Assembly: GCF_001426525.1 (NCBI RefSeq)
Contig: NZ_LMEW01000036.1
Span: forward strand, 257,947-321,946
Origin: Massilia sp. Root133
Lineage (GTDB): Bacteria; Pseudomonadota; Gammaproteobacteria; Burkholderiales; Burkholderiaceae_D
Direction: 5' to 3'
DNA: 64,000 nt
Made by a program: the position numbers and the translations under genes. The first letter of the stretch is position 1, and every line of letters begins with the position of its first letter. The notes beneath the pieces were generated by a model that ran no database searches, was not told the origin of the DNA, and saw only the letters and a program-made list of their open reading frames with translations. Positions 1 through 8,975 of the stretch are shown here, one piece after another.

Positions 1-3
1 CAA

Positions 4-1044
4 ATGACAATCAAAATTTCCATCGACTGCATGGGCGGCGACCACGGCCCCGCCGTGACCATCCCGGCAGCCCTCGCATTCCTCAAGCGCGAACCCGACG
101 CCGAGCTGATCCTCGTAGGTCAGGAAGAGCTGGTCCGTGCTGAACTCAAGAAACATCACGCGGGCGACAACCCGCGCCTGACCGTCCGCCACGCCTCCGA
201 CGTGGTCGCGATGGACGATCCCATCGAAGTCGCCCTGCGCCGCAAGAAGGATTCGTCGATGCGCGTGGCGATCGAGCTCGTCAAGGACGGCAGCGCCGAC
301 GTCTGCGTCTCCGCCGGCAATACGGGCGCGCTGATGGCCATCTCGCGTTATGTCCTGAAGACCATGGCCGACGTCGACCGTCCGGCCATCTGCTCGATCC
401 TGCCGAACCAGAAGGGCGGTCCGACGTACATGCTCGACCTGGGCGCCAACGTCGACTGCGAGCCCCATCACTTGCACCAGTTCGCCATCATGGGCGCCGT
501 GCTGTTCGAGGCGATGGAACACCGCCGCCCGAGCATCGGCCTGCTGAATGTCGGCACGGAAGAGATCAAGGGCAACGAAGTGGTCAAGGCCACCGCGCCC
601 CTGTTGCGGGCCGACCATGAACGCGGCGTGCTGAATTTCCATGGCAATGTGGAAGGTAACGATATCTTCAAGGGCACCGTCGACGTCGTCGTATGCGACG
701 GGTTCGTCGGCAACGTGACCCTGAAGGCGATCGAGGGCCTGTCGCGCTTCGTTAAATCGGTGTTCCTCGAAACGACGATGTCGAAGATCGGCGCCCTGTT
801 CGCGCGCAAATCGCTCAAGAAGCTGAACCCCGAAAGTTATAACGGCGCCGGCCTGCTGGGCCTCAAAGGCCTGGTCTTCAAGAGCCATGGCGGTGCCAAT
901 GCCTACGCCTACGAGTGGGCACTTCGACGCGCTTTTGACGCGGCGAAATATAATGTGCAAGCGCAACTCTCGACCTTGATCGCCGAAATGTTGCCGCAAG
1001 CTCCCAATCCGGAAGCGCCTGGCTCAACTATTCAGCAGGGTTAG
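4..1044 (+). CDS. plsX: Phosphate acyltransferase PlsX
   Basis: The 346-aa protein matches PlsX, which makes acyl-phosphate from acyl-ACP for the first step of phospholipid synthesis (PlsX/PlsY route) at the inner face of the membrane. The N-terminus has the family start [10 protein letters not shown], and [12 protein letters not shown] and [13 protein letters not shown] are also typical of the family. The length is normal. It is the first gene of the plsX-fabH-fabD-fabG run and ends 2 bp before fabH, so it is probably co-transcribed. Only three bases precede the ATG in this window, so the ribosome binding site is outside; rpmF usually lies upstream, but this cannot be seen here. Confidence 0.97.
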   Translation: MTIKISIDCMGGDHGPAVTIPAALAFLKREPDAELILVGQEELVRAELKKHHAGDNPRLTVRHASDVVAMDDPIEVALRRKKDSSMRVAIELVKDGSADVCVSAGNTGALMAISRYVLKTMADVDRPAICSILPNQKGGPTYMLDLGANVDCEPHHLHQFAIMGAVLFEAMEHRRPSIGLLNVGTEEIKGNEVVKATAPLLRADHERGVLNFHGNVEGNDIFKGTVDVVVCDGFVGNVTLKAIEGLSRFVKSVFLETTMSKIGALFARKSLKKLNPESYNGAGLLGLKGLVFKSHGGANAYAYEWALRRAFDAAKYNVQAQLSTLIAEMLPQAPNPEAPGSTIQQG

Positions 1045-1046
1045 CA

Positions 1047-2027
1047 ATGACATACAGCAAAATTATCGGTACCGGCAGCTATCTGCCCGCGAAGCGTGTC
1101 ACCAACGACGACCTCGCGGCGCAGCTCGCCGCCAAGGGCATCGAAACGTCGGACGAATGGATCGTCACCCGCAGCGGCATTTCCGCCCGCCACTACGCCG
1201 CGCCCGACGAAAACGCGTCGGACCTGGCCGTGAACGCGGCGCGCAAGGCGCTCGAAGCGTCCGGCCTCGAAGCGGAGCAGATCGACCTGATCATCGTCGC
1301 CACGTCGACGCCGGATTATTTCGGCAGCTTCCCGAGCACGGCCTGCATCGTCCAGAACAAGCTGGGCATGCGCAACAACAGCGCCGCGTTCGACATGGGC
1401 GCCGTGTGCTCGGGCTTCGTCTACGCGATGGCGACGGCCGATGCCTTCATCAAGGCCGGCAACGCGAAGAACGTGCTCGTGATCGGCACGGAAGTGTTCT
1501 CGCGCATCCTCGACTTCGATGACCGCAGCACTTGCGTGCTGTTCGGCGACGGCGCCGGCGCCGTCGTGCTGGCCGCGTCCGAGGAGCCGGGTGTGCTGGC
1601 CGTCAAGCTGCATGCCGACGGCAGCCACGGCGGCATCCTGTGCGGCCCCGCGAACCCGTCGAACCAGGCCTCGAACCAGAAATTCCTGTACATGGATGGC
1701 CCGGCCGTCTTCAAGCTGGCCGTCTCCGTGCTGGAAAAGGTCGCCAACGAAGCGCTGGCGCATGCGCAGATGCCGGCTGGCGACATCGACTGGCTGATCC
1801 CGCACCAGGCCAACCTGCGCATCATGACGGGCACCGCGAAGAAACTCGGGCTCCCGGCCGACAAGATGGTCGTGACCGTCCACGAACACGGCAACACGTC
1901 GGCCGCGTCGATCCCGCTGGCACTCGATGTCGCGATGCGCGACGGCCGCATCAAGCCGGGCCACAACGTCATGATGGAAGGCGTCGGCGGCGGCTTTACC
2001 TGGGGTGCCGTGCTGGCGCGCATGTAA
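1047..2027 (+). CDS. fabH: Beta-ketoacyl-ACP synthase III FabH
   Basis: FabH condenses acetyl-CoA with malonyl-ACP and starts type II fatty-acid synthesis in the cytosol. The 326-aa protein shows the expected catalytic triad: Cys121 in [10 protein letters not shown], His253 in IPHQANLRI and Asn283 in [11 protein letters not shown]. The glycine-rich [10 protein letters not shown] near the C-terminus is also typical. The ATG follows the plsX stop by 2 bp, which indicates translational coupling. Nothing unusual is seen. Confidence 0.97.
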   Translation: MTYSKIIGTGSYLPAKRVTNDDLAAQLAAKGIETSDEWIVTRSGISARHYAAPDENASDLAVNAARKALEASGLEAEQIDLIIVATSTPDYFGSFPSTACIVQNKLGMRNNSAAFDMGAVCSGFVYAMATADAFIKAGNAKNVLVIGTEVFSRILDFDDRSTCVLFGDGAGAVVLAASEEPGVLAVKLHADGSHGGILCGPANPSNQASNQKFLYMDGPAVFKLAVSVLEKVANEALAHAQMPAGDIDWLIPHQANLRIMTGTAKKLGLPADKMVVTVHEHGNTSAASIPLALDVAMRDGRIKPGHNVMMEGVGGGFTWGAVLARM

Positions 2028-2058
2028 TAACAAGACAAAAACACCCAAAGAGGAATCG

Positions 2059-2994
2059 ATGAGCAAATTCGCATTTCTGTTTACCGGCCAGGGCGCGCAA
2101 GCCGTCGGCATGCTGAACGGCTTCGCCGGCAACCCGGTCGTCGCACAGACCGTCGCCGAAGCGTCCGCAGCGCTGGGCCAGGACCTCAGCAAACTGATCG
2201 CCGAAGGTCCGAAGGAAGACCTGGACCTGACCACGAACACGCAGCCCGTGATGCTGACGGCCGCCGTCGCCGTCTACCGCGCGTGGATCGCCGCGGGCGG
2301 CCCGAAGCCTGCCGTCGTCGCCGGCCACAGCCTCGGCGAGTACTCGGCGCTGGTGGCTGCTGGCGTGATCGACTTCAAGGATGCCGTGCCGCTCGTGCGC
2401 TTCCGTGCACAGTCGATGCAGGATGCGGTCCCGGTCGGGCAGGGCGGCATGGCCGTCATCCTCGGCCTTGCGGCCGACGACGTCCGCGCGGTCTGCGCAG
2501 AAGCGGCGCAGGGCGAGGTCGTGGAAGCCGTGAATTTCAACGAGCCGACGCAGATCGTGATCGCCGGCCACACGGCCGCCGTCGAGCGCGCGTGCGACAT
2601 CGCCAAGGCCAAGGGCGCCAAGCGCGCCATGAAACTGGCCGTGTCGGCGCCGTTCCACTCGTCGCTGCTGAAGCCGGCGTCGGACCGCCTGCGCGACTAC
2701 ATGGCGAACCTGAACTTTGCCGCGCCGCAGATCGACTTGATCAACAACGTCGACGTGGCTATCCTGAACGATCCCGCCGCGATCAAGGACGCGCTGGTGC
2801 GCCAGGCGGCCGGTCCCGTGCGCTGGGTCGAGACCATGCAGAAGATGGCCGCGGACGGCGTGACGCAAGTCATCGAATGCGCGCCGAGCAAGACCCTGAT
2901 CGGCATGGCCAAGCGGATCGATCCGGTGCTGGTGGGCGAGGCCCTCGTCGACCAGGCATCGCTGGAGCGTGTGCTCGCCGCCGTCCAGGGCTGA
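2059..2994 (+). CDS. fabD: Malonyl-CoA:ACP transacylase FabD
   Basis: FabD moves malonyl groups from CoA to acyl carrier protein. The start at 2059 (MSKFAFLFTGQGAQ) is chosen over an in-frame ATG 54 bp upstream because it has the AAAGAGG ribosome binding site and the family N-terminus. The 311-aa length fits. The nucleophile Ser91 lies in GHSLGEYSAL and the catalytic His200 in APFHSSLL. It lies 31 bp after fabH and 39 bp before fabG, in the same operon. Confidence 0.97.
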   Translation: MSKFAFLFTGQGAQAVGMLNGFAGNPVVAQTVAEASAALGQDLSKLIAEGPKEDLDLTTNTQPVMLTAAVAVYRAWIAAGGPKPAVVAGHSLGEYSALVAAGVIDFKDAVPLVRFRAQSMQDAVPVGQGGMAVILGLAADDVRAVCAEAAQGEVVEAVNFNEPTQIVIAGHTAAVERACDIAKAKGAKRAMKLAVSAPFHSSLLKPASDRLRDYMANLNFAAPQIDLINNVDVAILNDPAAIKDALVRQAAGPVRWVETMQKMAADGVTQVIECAPSKTLIGMAKRIDPVLVGEALVDQASLERVLAAVQG

Positions 2995-3033
2995 GCGCCG
3001 CCGCATCCCCCCGTTAGAGAAAAAGAGGACTCA

Positions 3034-3771
3034 ATGAACCTGCAAAACCAAGTCGCCCTCGTCACCGGCGCCTCGCGCGGCATCGGCAAGGCCATCGCAC
3101 TCGAACTGGCCCGCCAGGGCGCCAAGGTCGTCGGCACCGCCACGACGGCAGCCGGCGCGGAAGCCATCGGCGCCTACCTCGCCGAGTTCGGCGGCAAGGG
3201 CGTCGTGCTGAACGTCACCGACGCCGCCCAGTGCGCGGCCGTCATCGACGACGTCACCAAGAACGTCGGCACGATCGGCATCCTCGTCAACAATGCCGGC
3301 ATCACCCAGGACCAACTGGCGATGCGCATGAAGGACGAAGAGTGGGACAACGTGATCGCCACCAACCTGACGGCCGTCGGCCGCCTGTCGCGCGCCGTGC
3401 TGCGCGGGATGATGAAGGCGAAGCAGGGGCGTATCATCAACATCACGTCCGTCGTGGGCGCGGCCGGCAATCCGGGCCAGATGAATTACGCGGCGGCGAA
3501 GGCCGGCGTGGCCGGCATGACCCGTGCGCTGGCACGCGAGATCGGCAGCCGCAACATCACCGTCAACTGCGTGGCGCCGGGCTTCATCGACACCGACATG
3601 ACGAAGGCCCTGGGCGAAGGCCAGCACGAAGCGCTGCTGACGCAGATTCCGCTGGGCCGCCTGGGCGCGCCGGAAGACATCGCGTACGCGGTCGCCTTCC
3701 TGGCGGGGCCGCAGGCTGCCTACATCACGGGCACGGAACTGCACGTGAACGGCGGCATGTACATGAACTGA
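3034..3771 (+). CDS. fabG: 3-oxoacyl-ACP reductase FabG
   Basis: This NADPH-dependent short-chain reductase carries out the first reduction of each fatty-acid elongation cycle. The 245-aa protein has the cofactor motif TGASRGIGKA at residues 11-20, NNAGIT at 86-91, and the catalytic residues Ser139, Tyr152 and Lys156. A good ribosome binding site (AAAGAGGA) precedes the ATG. It follows fabD directly and precedes acpP after a 142-bp gap. Confidence 0.97.
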   Translation: MNLQNQVALVTGASRGIGKAIALELARQGAKVVGTATTAAGAEAIGAYLAEFGGKGVVLNVTDAAQCAAVIDDVTKNVGTIGILVNNAGITQDQLAMRMKDEEWDNVIATNLTAVGRLSRAVLRGMMKAKQGRIINITSVVGAAGNPGQMNYAAAKAGVAGMTRALAREIGSRNITVNCVAPGFIDTDMTKALGEGQHEALLTQIPLGRLGAPEDIAYAVAFLAGPQAAYITGTELHVNGGMYMN

Positions 3772-3865
3772 TGGGCATCCTTTAATTAGAGATCTCGGCA
3801 GTTCGCAGTAGTTTCGACCGTTTTAGCGTCAGACGCTGAAAATAGTTTTTCAACGCGCAAACCCT

Positions 3866-3873
3866 GATAAAAT
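3866..3873 (+). promoter_or_regulatory. Candidate extended -10 element for acpP
   Basis: GATAAAAT lies 41 bp upstream of the acpP start, in an AT-rich patch of the 142-bp fabG-acpP gap. No good -35 hexamer is seen at 16-18 bp upstream; the sequence there is a run of T. acpP is usually expressed far above its neighbours, so a private promoter is expected, but the assignment is by eye. Confidence 0.35.
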
Positions 3874-3913
3874 GCGCGCACTTTCCGCAACACATACCTA
3901 ATGGAGCCATAAC

Positions 3914-4153
3914 ATGTCGGATATCGAACAACGCGTTAAAAAAATCGTCGCTGAGCAACTGGGCGTTGCCGAAGCAGACATCAAAATCGATTCCTCGTTC
4001 GTTGACGACCTCGGCGCTGACTCGCTGGACACCGTGGAACTGGTGATGGCCCTGGAAGACGAATTCGAAATGGAAATCCCGGACGAGCAGGCCGAGAAGA
4101 TCACGACCGTTCGCCAGGCTATCGAGTACGCACAGGCTCACGTCAAGGCCTAA
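3914..4153 (+). CDS. acpP: Acyl carrier protein
   Basis: This small acidic 79-aa protein carries growing acyl chains on a 4'-phosphopantetheine arm. The attachment serine is Ser37 in the motif [10 protein letters not shown]. The length and acidic composition are typical. Codon use is less GC-extreme than in its neighbours, as expected of a very highly expressed gene. acpS, the enzyme that adds the arm, lies at 19603 in this window. Confidence 0.98.
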   Translation: MSDIEQRVKKIVAEQLGVAEADIKIDSSFVDDLGADSLDTVELVMALEDEFEMEIPDEQAEKITTVRQAIEYAQAHVKA

Positions 4154-4178
4154 GCTTTCAGGATTTCAGGAGAAGCGC

Positions 4179-5423
4179 TTGAGTTCACGCAACCGTCGTG
4201 TCGTAGTGACCGGCCTGGGTTGCATCTCTCCGATCGGCAACACCATTGCCGACGCGTGGGAGGCAGCACTGGCGGGCAAGTCGGGTATTGCCAACATCAC
4301 CAAGTTCGACGCAACGCCATTCTCGACCCGCTTTGCGGGCGAGGTGAAGAACTTTAACGTCGAGGATTACCTGCCGGGCAAGGAAGGCCGTCATATGGAT
4401 ACGTTCATCCATTTCGGCATGGCCGCCGGCATCCAGGCGTTACAGGATTCGGGCATTGTCGTCACCGACGACAATCGCGATCGTATCGGCGTGCTCGTGG
4501 GTTCCGGCATCGGCGGCCTGCCGATGATCGAAGACACGAAGGCGGAGTACGACAGCCGCGGCCCGCGCCGCATTTCGCCGTTCTTCGTCCCGGCGTCGAT
4601 CATCAACATGATCTCGGGCGACCTGTCGATCAAGTTCGGCCTGCGTGGTCCGAACCTGGCCATTGTGACCGCCTGCACGACCGGCCTGCATTGCATCGGC
4701 CAGGCAGCGCGCCTGATCGAGTACGGCGACGCCGACGTGATGATCGCCGGCGGTGCGGAATCGACCGTGTCGCCGCTGGGCCTGGGCGGTTTCGCCTCGG
4801 CACGCGCGCTGTCGTCGCGCAATGACGATCCGGCCACGGCCTCGCGTCCGTGGGACCGCGACCGCGACGGCTTCGTGCTGGGCGAGGGCGCGGGCGTGAT
4901 GGTGCTCGAAGAGTACGAACACGCCAAGGCGCGCGGCGCGAAGATCTATGCGGAAGTCGTCGGCTTCGGCATGAGCGCGGACGCGAACCACATCACGGCA
5001 CCGCTCGAGGACGGCAGCGGCGCATCGCGCTGCATGGTCGCCGCGATGCAGTACGCGGGCATCAACCCGGACCAGGTGCAGTACGTGAACGCGCACGGCA
5101 CGTCGACCCCCGTGGGCGACGTGGCGGAAGTGAAGGGCATCAAGCGCACCTTCGGCGACCATGCGAACAAGCTGGTCGTCAACTCCACCAAGTCGATGAC
5201 GGGCCACCTGCTGGGTGGCGCGGGCGGCCTGGAGTCGGTGTTCACCGTGCTCGCGATTCACAACCAGGTCTCGCCGCCGACGATCAACATCTTCAACCAG
5301 GATCCGGAATGCGACCTGGACTTCTGCGCCAACACGGCACGGGACATGAAGATCGATTACGCGGTGAAAAATTCCTTCGGTTTCGGCGGTACCAACGGTA
5401 CGCTGGTCTTCGCCAAGATCTAA
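4179..5423 (+). CDS. fabF: Beta-ketoacyl-ACP synthase II FabF
   Basis: FabF elongates acyl-ACP by condensation with malonyl-ACP. The 414-aa protein has the catalytic Cys166 (VTACTTGLHC), His306 (NAHGTSTPVGD), Lys338 and His343 (STKSMTGHLLGGAGG), and the closing motif NSFGFGGTNG. The start appears to be TTG at 4179, giving MSSRNRRVVVTG with a CAGGAGA site 5-12 bp upstream; no ATG or GTG fits better. It sits 25 bp after acpP and is closed by a strong hairpin. Confidence 0.96.
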   Translation: MSSRNRRVVVTGLGCISPIGNTIADAWEAALAGKSGIANITKFDATPFSTRFAGEVKNFNVEDYLPGKEGRHMDTFIHFGMAAGIQALQDSGIVVTDDNRDRIGVLVGSGIGGLPMIEDTKAEYDSRGPRRISPFFVPASIINMISGDLSIKFGLRGPNLAIVTACTTGLHCIGQAARLIEYGDADVMIAGGAESTVSPLGLGGFASARALSSRNDDPATASRPWDRDRDGFVLGEGAGVMVLEEYEHAKARGAKIYAEVVGFGMSADANHITAPLEDGSGASRCMVAAMQYAGINPDQVQYVNAHGTSTPVGDVAEVKGIKRTFGDHANKLVVNSTKSMTGHLLGGAGGLESVFTVLAIHNQVSPPTINIFNQDPECDLDFCANTARDMKIDYAVKNSFGFGGTNGTLVFAKI

Positions 5424-5449
5424 CGATCCCGCAATAGCCGAACTTTCGG

Positions 5450-5480
5450 ACGCCCATTCCTGTCCAAGGAATGGGCGTTT
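5450..5480 (+). terminator. Intrinsic terminator after fabF
   Basis: A perfect 11-bp stem (5450-5460 pairing with 5468-5478) with a 7-nt loop ends in a short T run. It lies 26 bp after the fabF stop and closes the fab operon. Confidence 0.8.
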
Positions 5481-5519
5481 GTCATTTCTGACCTCTTCGG
5501 ATTCTAACTGGAAACACCC

Positions 5520-6020
5520 ATGTCGATCGCGGTGTCCGCGCTCGTCAGGCCGTCGCGCATCCAGCGGTTCGTATGGGGTGGCTGGGGCCTGGCCCTTCTC
5601 GCGTCCGCGCTGGCCATTGGGCTGGCGGCGCCGGGGCATGTCCGGCTCGCGCCTCTCGTCGCGGCGGCGCTGGCGGCCGCGGGCAGCGCCGTGCTGGGCG
5701 CGGCGCTCCTTCCTTCAAAGACGCACCGGATTGATATTTCTGGAACCGGCGCCTTGCGCGTAACGGTACAACAGGACGTGGGCTCGCCGCCGGAGGGCAA
5801 TGCGGTCCTGCTGCCCGGATCGGTCGTCTGGCCGATGCTGATGGTGTTGCGGCACGCCGCGCCGGGCACGGGACCACGCGTCCTGTGCGTGTGGCGCGAC
5901 AGCGTCGACGCCGCGGTGTGGCGCGCGCTGGCCGTCGCGCTGGCAGTGGTCGGCCGGCGCGGACATGCAAACGAAGGATGCGAAGACACGACGAACTCAT
6001 TGCAGCGGACCAACTCTTAA
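5520..6020 (+). CDS. Small membrane protein, possibly YgfX-like
   Basis: This is a 166-aa protein with two hydrophobic segments near the N-terminus (about residues 18-36 and 42-63) and then a soluble domain. Two N-terminal membrane spans plus a cytosolic tail resemble the YgfX/CptA family, and a small gene of that kind fits between fabF and rpoE in related bacteria, but no diagnostic motif proves it. The C-terminal 25 residues are polar and may be less conserved. A candidate sigma-E promoter for rpoE overlaps its 3' end. Confidence 0.6.
   Translation: MSIAVSALVRPSRIQRFVWGGWGLALLASALAIGLAAPGHVRLAPLVAAALAAAGSAVLGAALLPSKTHRIDISGTGALRVTVQQDVGSPPEGNAVLLPGSVVWPMLMVLRHAAPGTGPRVLCVWRDSVDAAVWRALAVALAVVGRRGHANEGCEDTTNSLQRTNS
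5993..6020 (+). promoter_or_regulatory. Candidate sigma-E autoregulatory promoter
   Basis: GAACTC (5993-5998) and TCTTAA (6015-6020) are separated by 16 bp, close to the sigma-E consensus GAACTT-N16-TCTRA. A transcript from here would start about 55 nt before the rpoE GTG. It overlaps the end of the upstream gene. Found by eye; similar chance matches are possible. Confidence 0.35.
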
Positions 6021-6080
6021 GGAAACGTGCTCACCGTTTCCGTATAACAGGGACGCCGCCGCAGCCAACGGGGCATTGCA

Positions 6081-6683
6081 GTGACGACCGAACGCGAATG
6101 TGATCAACTGCTGGTTGAGCGCGTCCAGGCGGGCGATCGCCGGGCGTTCGACCTGCTGGTGGCGAAATACCAGCGTCGCCTGATGCGGCTCGTGTCGCGT
6201 CTCGTGCACGATCCGGCCGAGGCGGAAGACGTGGTGCAGGAAACCTTTATCAAGGCATTCCGTGCACTGCGCCATTTCCGCGGCGATTCCGCGTTTTATA
6301 CATGGCTATATCGAATAGGAATTAATACGGCAAAGAATTTCCTGGTCACGCAAGGCAGGCGGGCGCCGACCTCGACGGAAGCCGATGCCGAACGTGCGGA
6401 AGGATTTGACGACGCAGATAGCTTGCGAGACATTAATACACCGGAATCAATGTTGGCCAGCAAGCAGATCGCCTATACCGTGAATGCGGCCATGGAGGCC
6501 TTGCCGCTCGAATTGAGAACGGCGATCGTCCTGCGCGAAATAGAAGGTTTAAGCTACGAGGAAATCTCCGAAGTGATGGCGTGTCCAATCGGGACGGTGC
6601 GGAGCCGGATTTTCCGGGCGCGCGAAGTCATCGCCGAGAAATTGCGGCCCTTGCTCGATATCTCGGCGGACAAACGTCGGTAG
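6081..6683 (+). CDS. rpoE: RNA polymerase sigma-E factor (RpoE/AlgU)
   Basis: This 200-aa ECF sigma factor directs the envelope-stress response. Region 2 contains AEDVVQETFIKAFRALRHFRGDSAFYTWLYRI-type sequence (about residues 54-86), and region 4 carries LSYEEISEVMACPIGTVRSRI. The start is a GTG giving MTTERECDQLL. It is followed by a short anti-sigma gene and mucD, the usual regulon partners. Its GC content is slightly lower in the middle than in its neighbours. Confidence 0.95.
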   Translation: MTTERECDQLLVERVQAGDRRAFDLLVAKYQRRLMRLVSRLVHDPAEAEDVVQETFIKAFRALRHFRGDSAFYTWLYRIGINTAKNFLVTQGRRAPTSTEADAERAEGFDDADSLRDINTPESMLASKQIAYTVNAAMEALPLELRTAIVLREIEGLSYEEISEVMACPIGTVRSRIFRAREVIAEKLRPLLDISADKRR

Positions 6684-6720
6684 GTAGCGATATGAAGACA
6701 AAGTTTTACGTACCGGCGTA

Positions 6721-7020
6721 ATGGCTATGGACACGAACAAGAAAAATCGTGAACTCATCTCGGCGCTCTGCGACGGCGAGATTCCGGATGTCGACCAGGA
6801 ACTGGCGCTCGCCGCCCTCGACACCCCGGAGGGCCGGCAGGCCTGGGCGCTTTTCCACCAGATCGGCGACGTCCTGCGCGCCGATCCCGCGACTGACCTG
6901 TCGCCTGGTTTCACGGAACGCATGGCGGCCCGCCTCGCGGCCGAGCCGCTGCCGGGCAAGCGCGCGGCCGTCGCCGACGCCGCCGCCGGCCAGGCGACCG
7001 TCGCCGCCGACCCTACCTGA
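6721..7020 (+). CDS. rseA: Short anti-sigma-E protein, RseA N-terminal domain only
   Basis: The 99-aa protein has an RseA-like N-terminus (RELISALCDGEI, then WALFHQIGDVLR), the part that binds sigma-E. After about residue 75 it is Ala/Pro-rich and ends; no transmembrane segment or periplasmic domain is present, unlike the roughly 200-aa membrane-spanning RseA of enteric bacteria. No rseB/mucB follows; mucD comes next. It may therefore be a soluble anti-sigma factor controlled otherwise than by DegS/RseP cleavage. The start may be 6721 or the second ATG at 6727. Confidence 0.8.
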   Translation: MAMDTNKKNRELISALCDGEIPDVDQELALAALDTPEGRQAWALFHQIGDVLRADPATDLSPGFTERMAARLAAEPLPGKRAAVADAAAGQATVAADPT

Positions 7021-7157
7021 GCCGCCCGGCTCGTCACGCGGCACCGCCTGATGCCGGCGCGGGCCGCGCCGTCCGTTCGCCACGGCGGTGCCAACGCGAC
7101 AACAATGCTCTTTTGTCTTACCATACGAACCATCCAAGCACAGACCTTACCGAACCT

Positions 7158-8612
7158 ATGACAAGCAAAACTGGAAGCGCGATCCTGTCCGCCCTCGTCT
7201 TTGCGGGCGCGAGTCTGATGTCTCTCCCGGCGGCCCAAGCGGCCGCTCCCGTTGCCGCCCCGACCGTCACCGGCCTGCCCGATTTTGCCGACCTCGTCGA
7301 CAAGGTCGGCCCGGCCGTCGTCAACATCCGCACCACCGAACGCGTCCGCCTCGACCAGGGCGGTCCCGACGAAGAGATGCAGGAATTCCTGCGCCGCTTC
7401 TTCGGCGGCCAGATGGTGCCGCGCGGACGCCGCGGCGGGCCCGCGGAACAGCCGCAGGAAGAACGGGTGCAGCGGGGCGTCGGCTCCGGCTTCATCATCT
7501 CGGACGACGGGTATGTGCTGACCAATGCGCACGTCGTGGAAGGCGCGGACGAGGTCGTCGTGACCTTGACCGACCGCCGCGAATTCAAGGCCAAGGTGCT
7601 GGGTTCGGACGCCCGCAGCGACGTGGCCCTGCTGAAAGTGGACGCGCGCAACCTGCCGAACGTGCGCATCGGCGATTCCAGCAAGATCCGCGTGGGCGAG
7701 TGGGTGATCGCCATCGGTTCGCCGTTCAACCTGGAGAACACGGTGACCGCCGGCATCATCTCGGCCAAGGCGCGCGACACGGGCGAATACCTGCCGCTGA
7801 TCCAGAGCGACGTGGCCGTCAACCCCGGCAACTCGGGCGGCCCGCTGATCAACATGCGCGGCGAGGTCATCGGCATCAACTCGCAGATCGCCACGCTGTC
7901 CGGCGCCTATAACGGCATCTCGTTCGCCGTGCCGATCGACGAGGTGATGCGCGTCTCCGAGCAGATCCGCAAGACGGGCAAGGTGACGCGCGGGCGCCTC
8001 GGCGTGCAGATCAGCGAGGTCACGACGGACGTCGCGGAATCGCTGGGCCTGGGCCGCGCGCGCGGCGCCGAGGTCGCGATGGTCGAGCCGGGCGGGCCGG
8101 CGGACAAGGCCGGCCTGAAGGTCGGCGACATCATCCTGAAATTCAACGGCAAGGACATCGAACGCAGCTCCGACCTCCCGCGCCTCGTGGGCGGCAGCGC
8201 CGTCGGCAGCCGCGCCACCGTCACCGTGTGGCGCCGCGGCAGCCAGATCGACCTGCCGGTGACAATCGTCGAACTGCAGGAAGAAAAATCGCCGACGGCC
8301 AAGGCGACGCCCAAGAAACCGGCGCCGGACCAGGCGCCGAACGCGCTGGGCCTGCACGTCTCGGACCTCACCGCCGCCCAGAAGCGCGAGCTCAAGACGG
8401 AGACCGGTGTGCTGGTCGAGTTCTCCGAAGGGCGCGCCGCGTCGGCCGGCATCCGCCAGGGCGACGTGATCCTGCAGATGAACAATGTCGAGATCACGGG
8501 CGCGGCCCAGTTCAACGGGCTCGTCGCCAAGGTCGACGCGAAGAAACCGGTCGCGCTGCTCGTGCGTAGGGACAATGTCTCGCGCTACCTCGTCATCCGC
8601 CCGCGCCAATGA
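7158..8612 (+). CDS. mucD: Periplasmic serine endoprotease DegP/MucD
   Basis: This HtrA-type protease degrades misfolded envelope proteins. The start at 7158 is chosen over an ATG 45 bp upstream because it begins a signal peptide (MTSKTGSAILSALVF, cleavage near AQA-AA). The mature part has the trypsin-like domain with His125 (TNAHVV), Asp155 (SDVALL) and Ser226 (GNSGGP), then two PDZ domains (about residues 275-370 and 395-480). The protein is 484 aa. Its stop overlaps the next gene by 4 bp (ATGA). Confidence 0.95.
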   Translation: MTSKTGSAILSALVFAGASLMSLPAAQAAAPVAAPTVTGLPDFADLVDKVGPAVVNIRTTERVRLDQGGPDEEMQEFLRRFFGGQMVPRGRRGGPAEQPQEERVQRGVGSGFIISDDGYVLTNAHVVEGADEVVVTLTDRREFKAKVLGSDARSDVALLKVDARNLPNVRIGDSSKIRVGEWVIAIGSPFNLENTVTAGIISAKARDTGEYLPLIQSDVAVNPGNSGGPLINMRGEVIGINSQIATLSGAYNGISFAVPIDEVMRVSEQIRKTGKVTRGRLGVQISEVTTDVAESLGLGRARGAEVAMVEPGGPADKAGLKVGDIILKFNGKDIERSSDLPRLVGGSAVGSRATVTVWRRGSQIDLPVTIVELQEEKSPTAKATPKKPAPDQAPNALGLHVSDLTAAQKRELKTETGVLVEFSEGRAASAGIRQGDVILQMNNVEITGAAQFNGLVAKVDAKKPVALLVRRDNVSRYLVIRPRQ

Positions 8613-8887
8613 GTACACGCCTTACGCCGCATTTCACCCTGTACTCGCGCTCGTACTGCCACCTGTGCGAGGACATGCGGGCGGCGCTGCAGGCGTTCAT
8701 GGCCCGCCAGGGGCAGGCGTACACGGTGGACGTGGTCGACGTGGATGCCGACCCGGCCCTCGTCGCCCGCTACGACGAACTGGTGCCGGTGCTCGCCGCG
8801 GAGCCGGCCGGCACCGAGCTGTGCCATTACTTCCTCGACGAGGGGGCGCTGCGGCGTCACCTCGGCCTGGAGCAGGCGGAAGTTTAG
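8609..8887 (+). CDS. Glutaredoxin-family thiol protein
   Basis: This 92-aa thioredoxin-fold protein has a CxxC redox site at Cys17-Cys20 (SRSYCHLCEDM) and the following VVDVDADPALVARYDELVPVL typical of the glutaredoxin-like DUF836 group. It overlaps the mucD stop by ATGA, so it is translationally coupled to the envelope protease. A role in cytosolic thiol-disulfide exchange is likely, but the partner is unknown. Confidence 0.85.
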   Translation: MSTRLTPHFTLYSRSYCHLCEDMRAALQAFMARQGQAYTVDVVDVDADPALVARYDELVPVLAAEPAGTELCHYFLDEGALRRHLGLEQAEV

Positions 8888-8975
8888 TGATTCGGGCAAT
8901 AACCATGGCTTTTACATCTTGCTCGATGGATCGGATGCGAGCCGACCTGCGATAATCGGCTGCATCGATTCCTGG

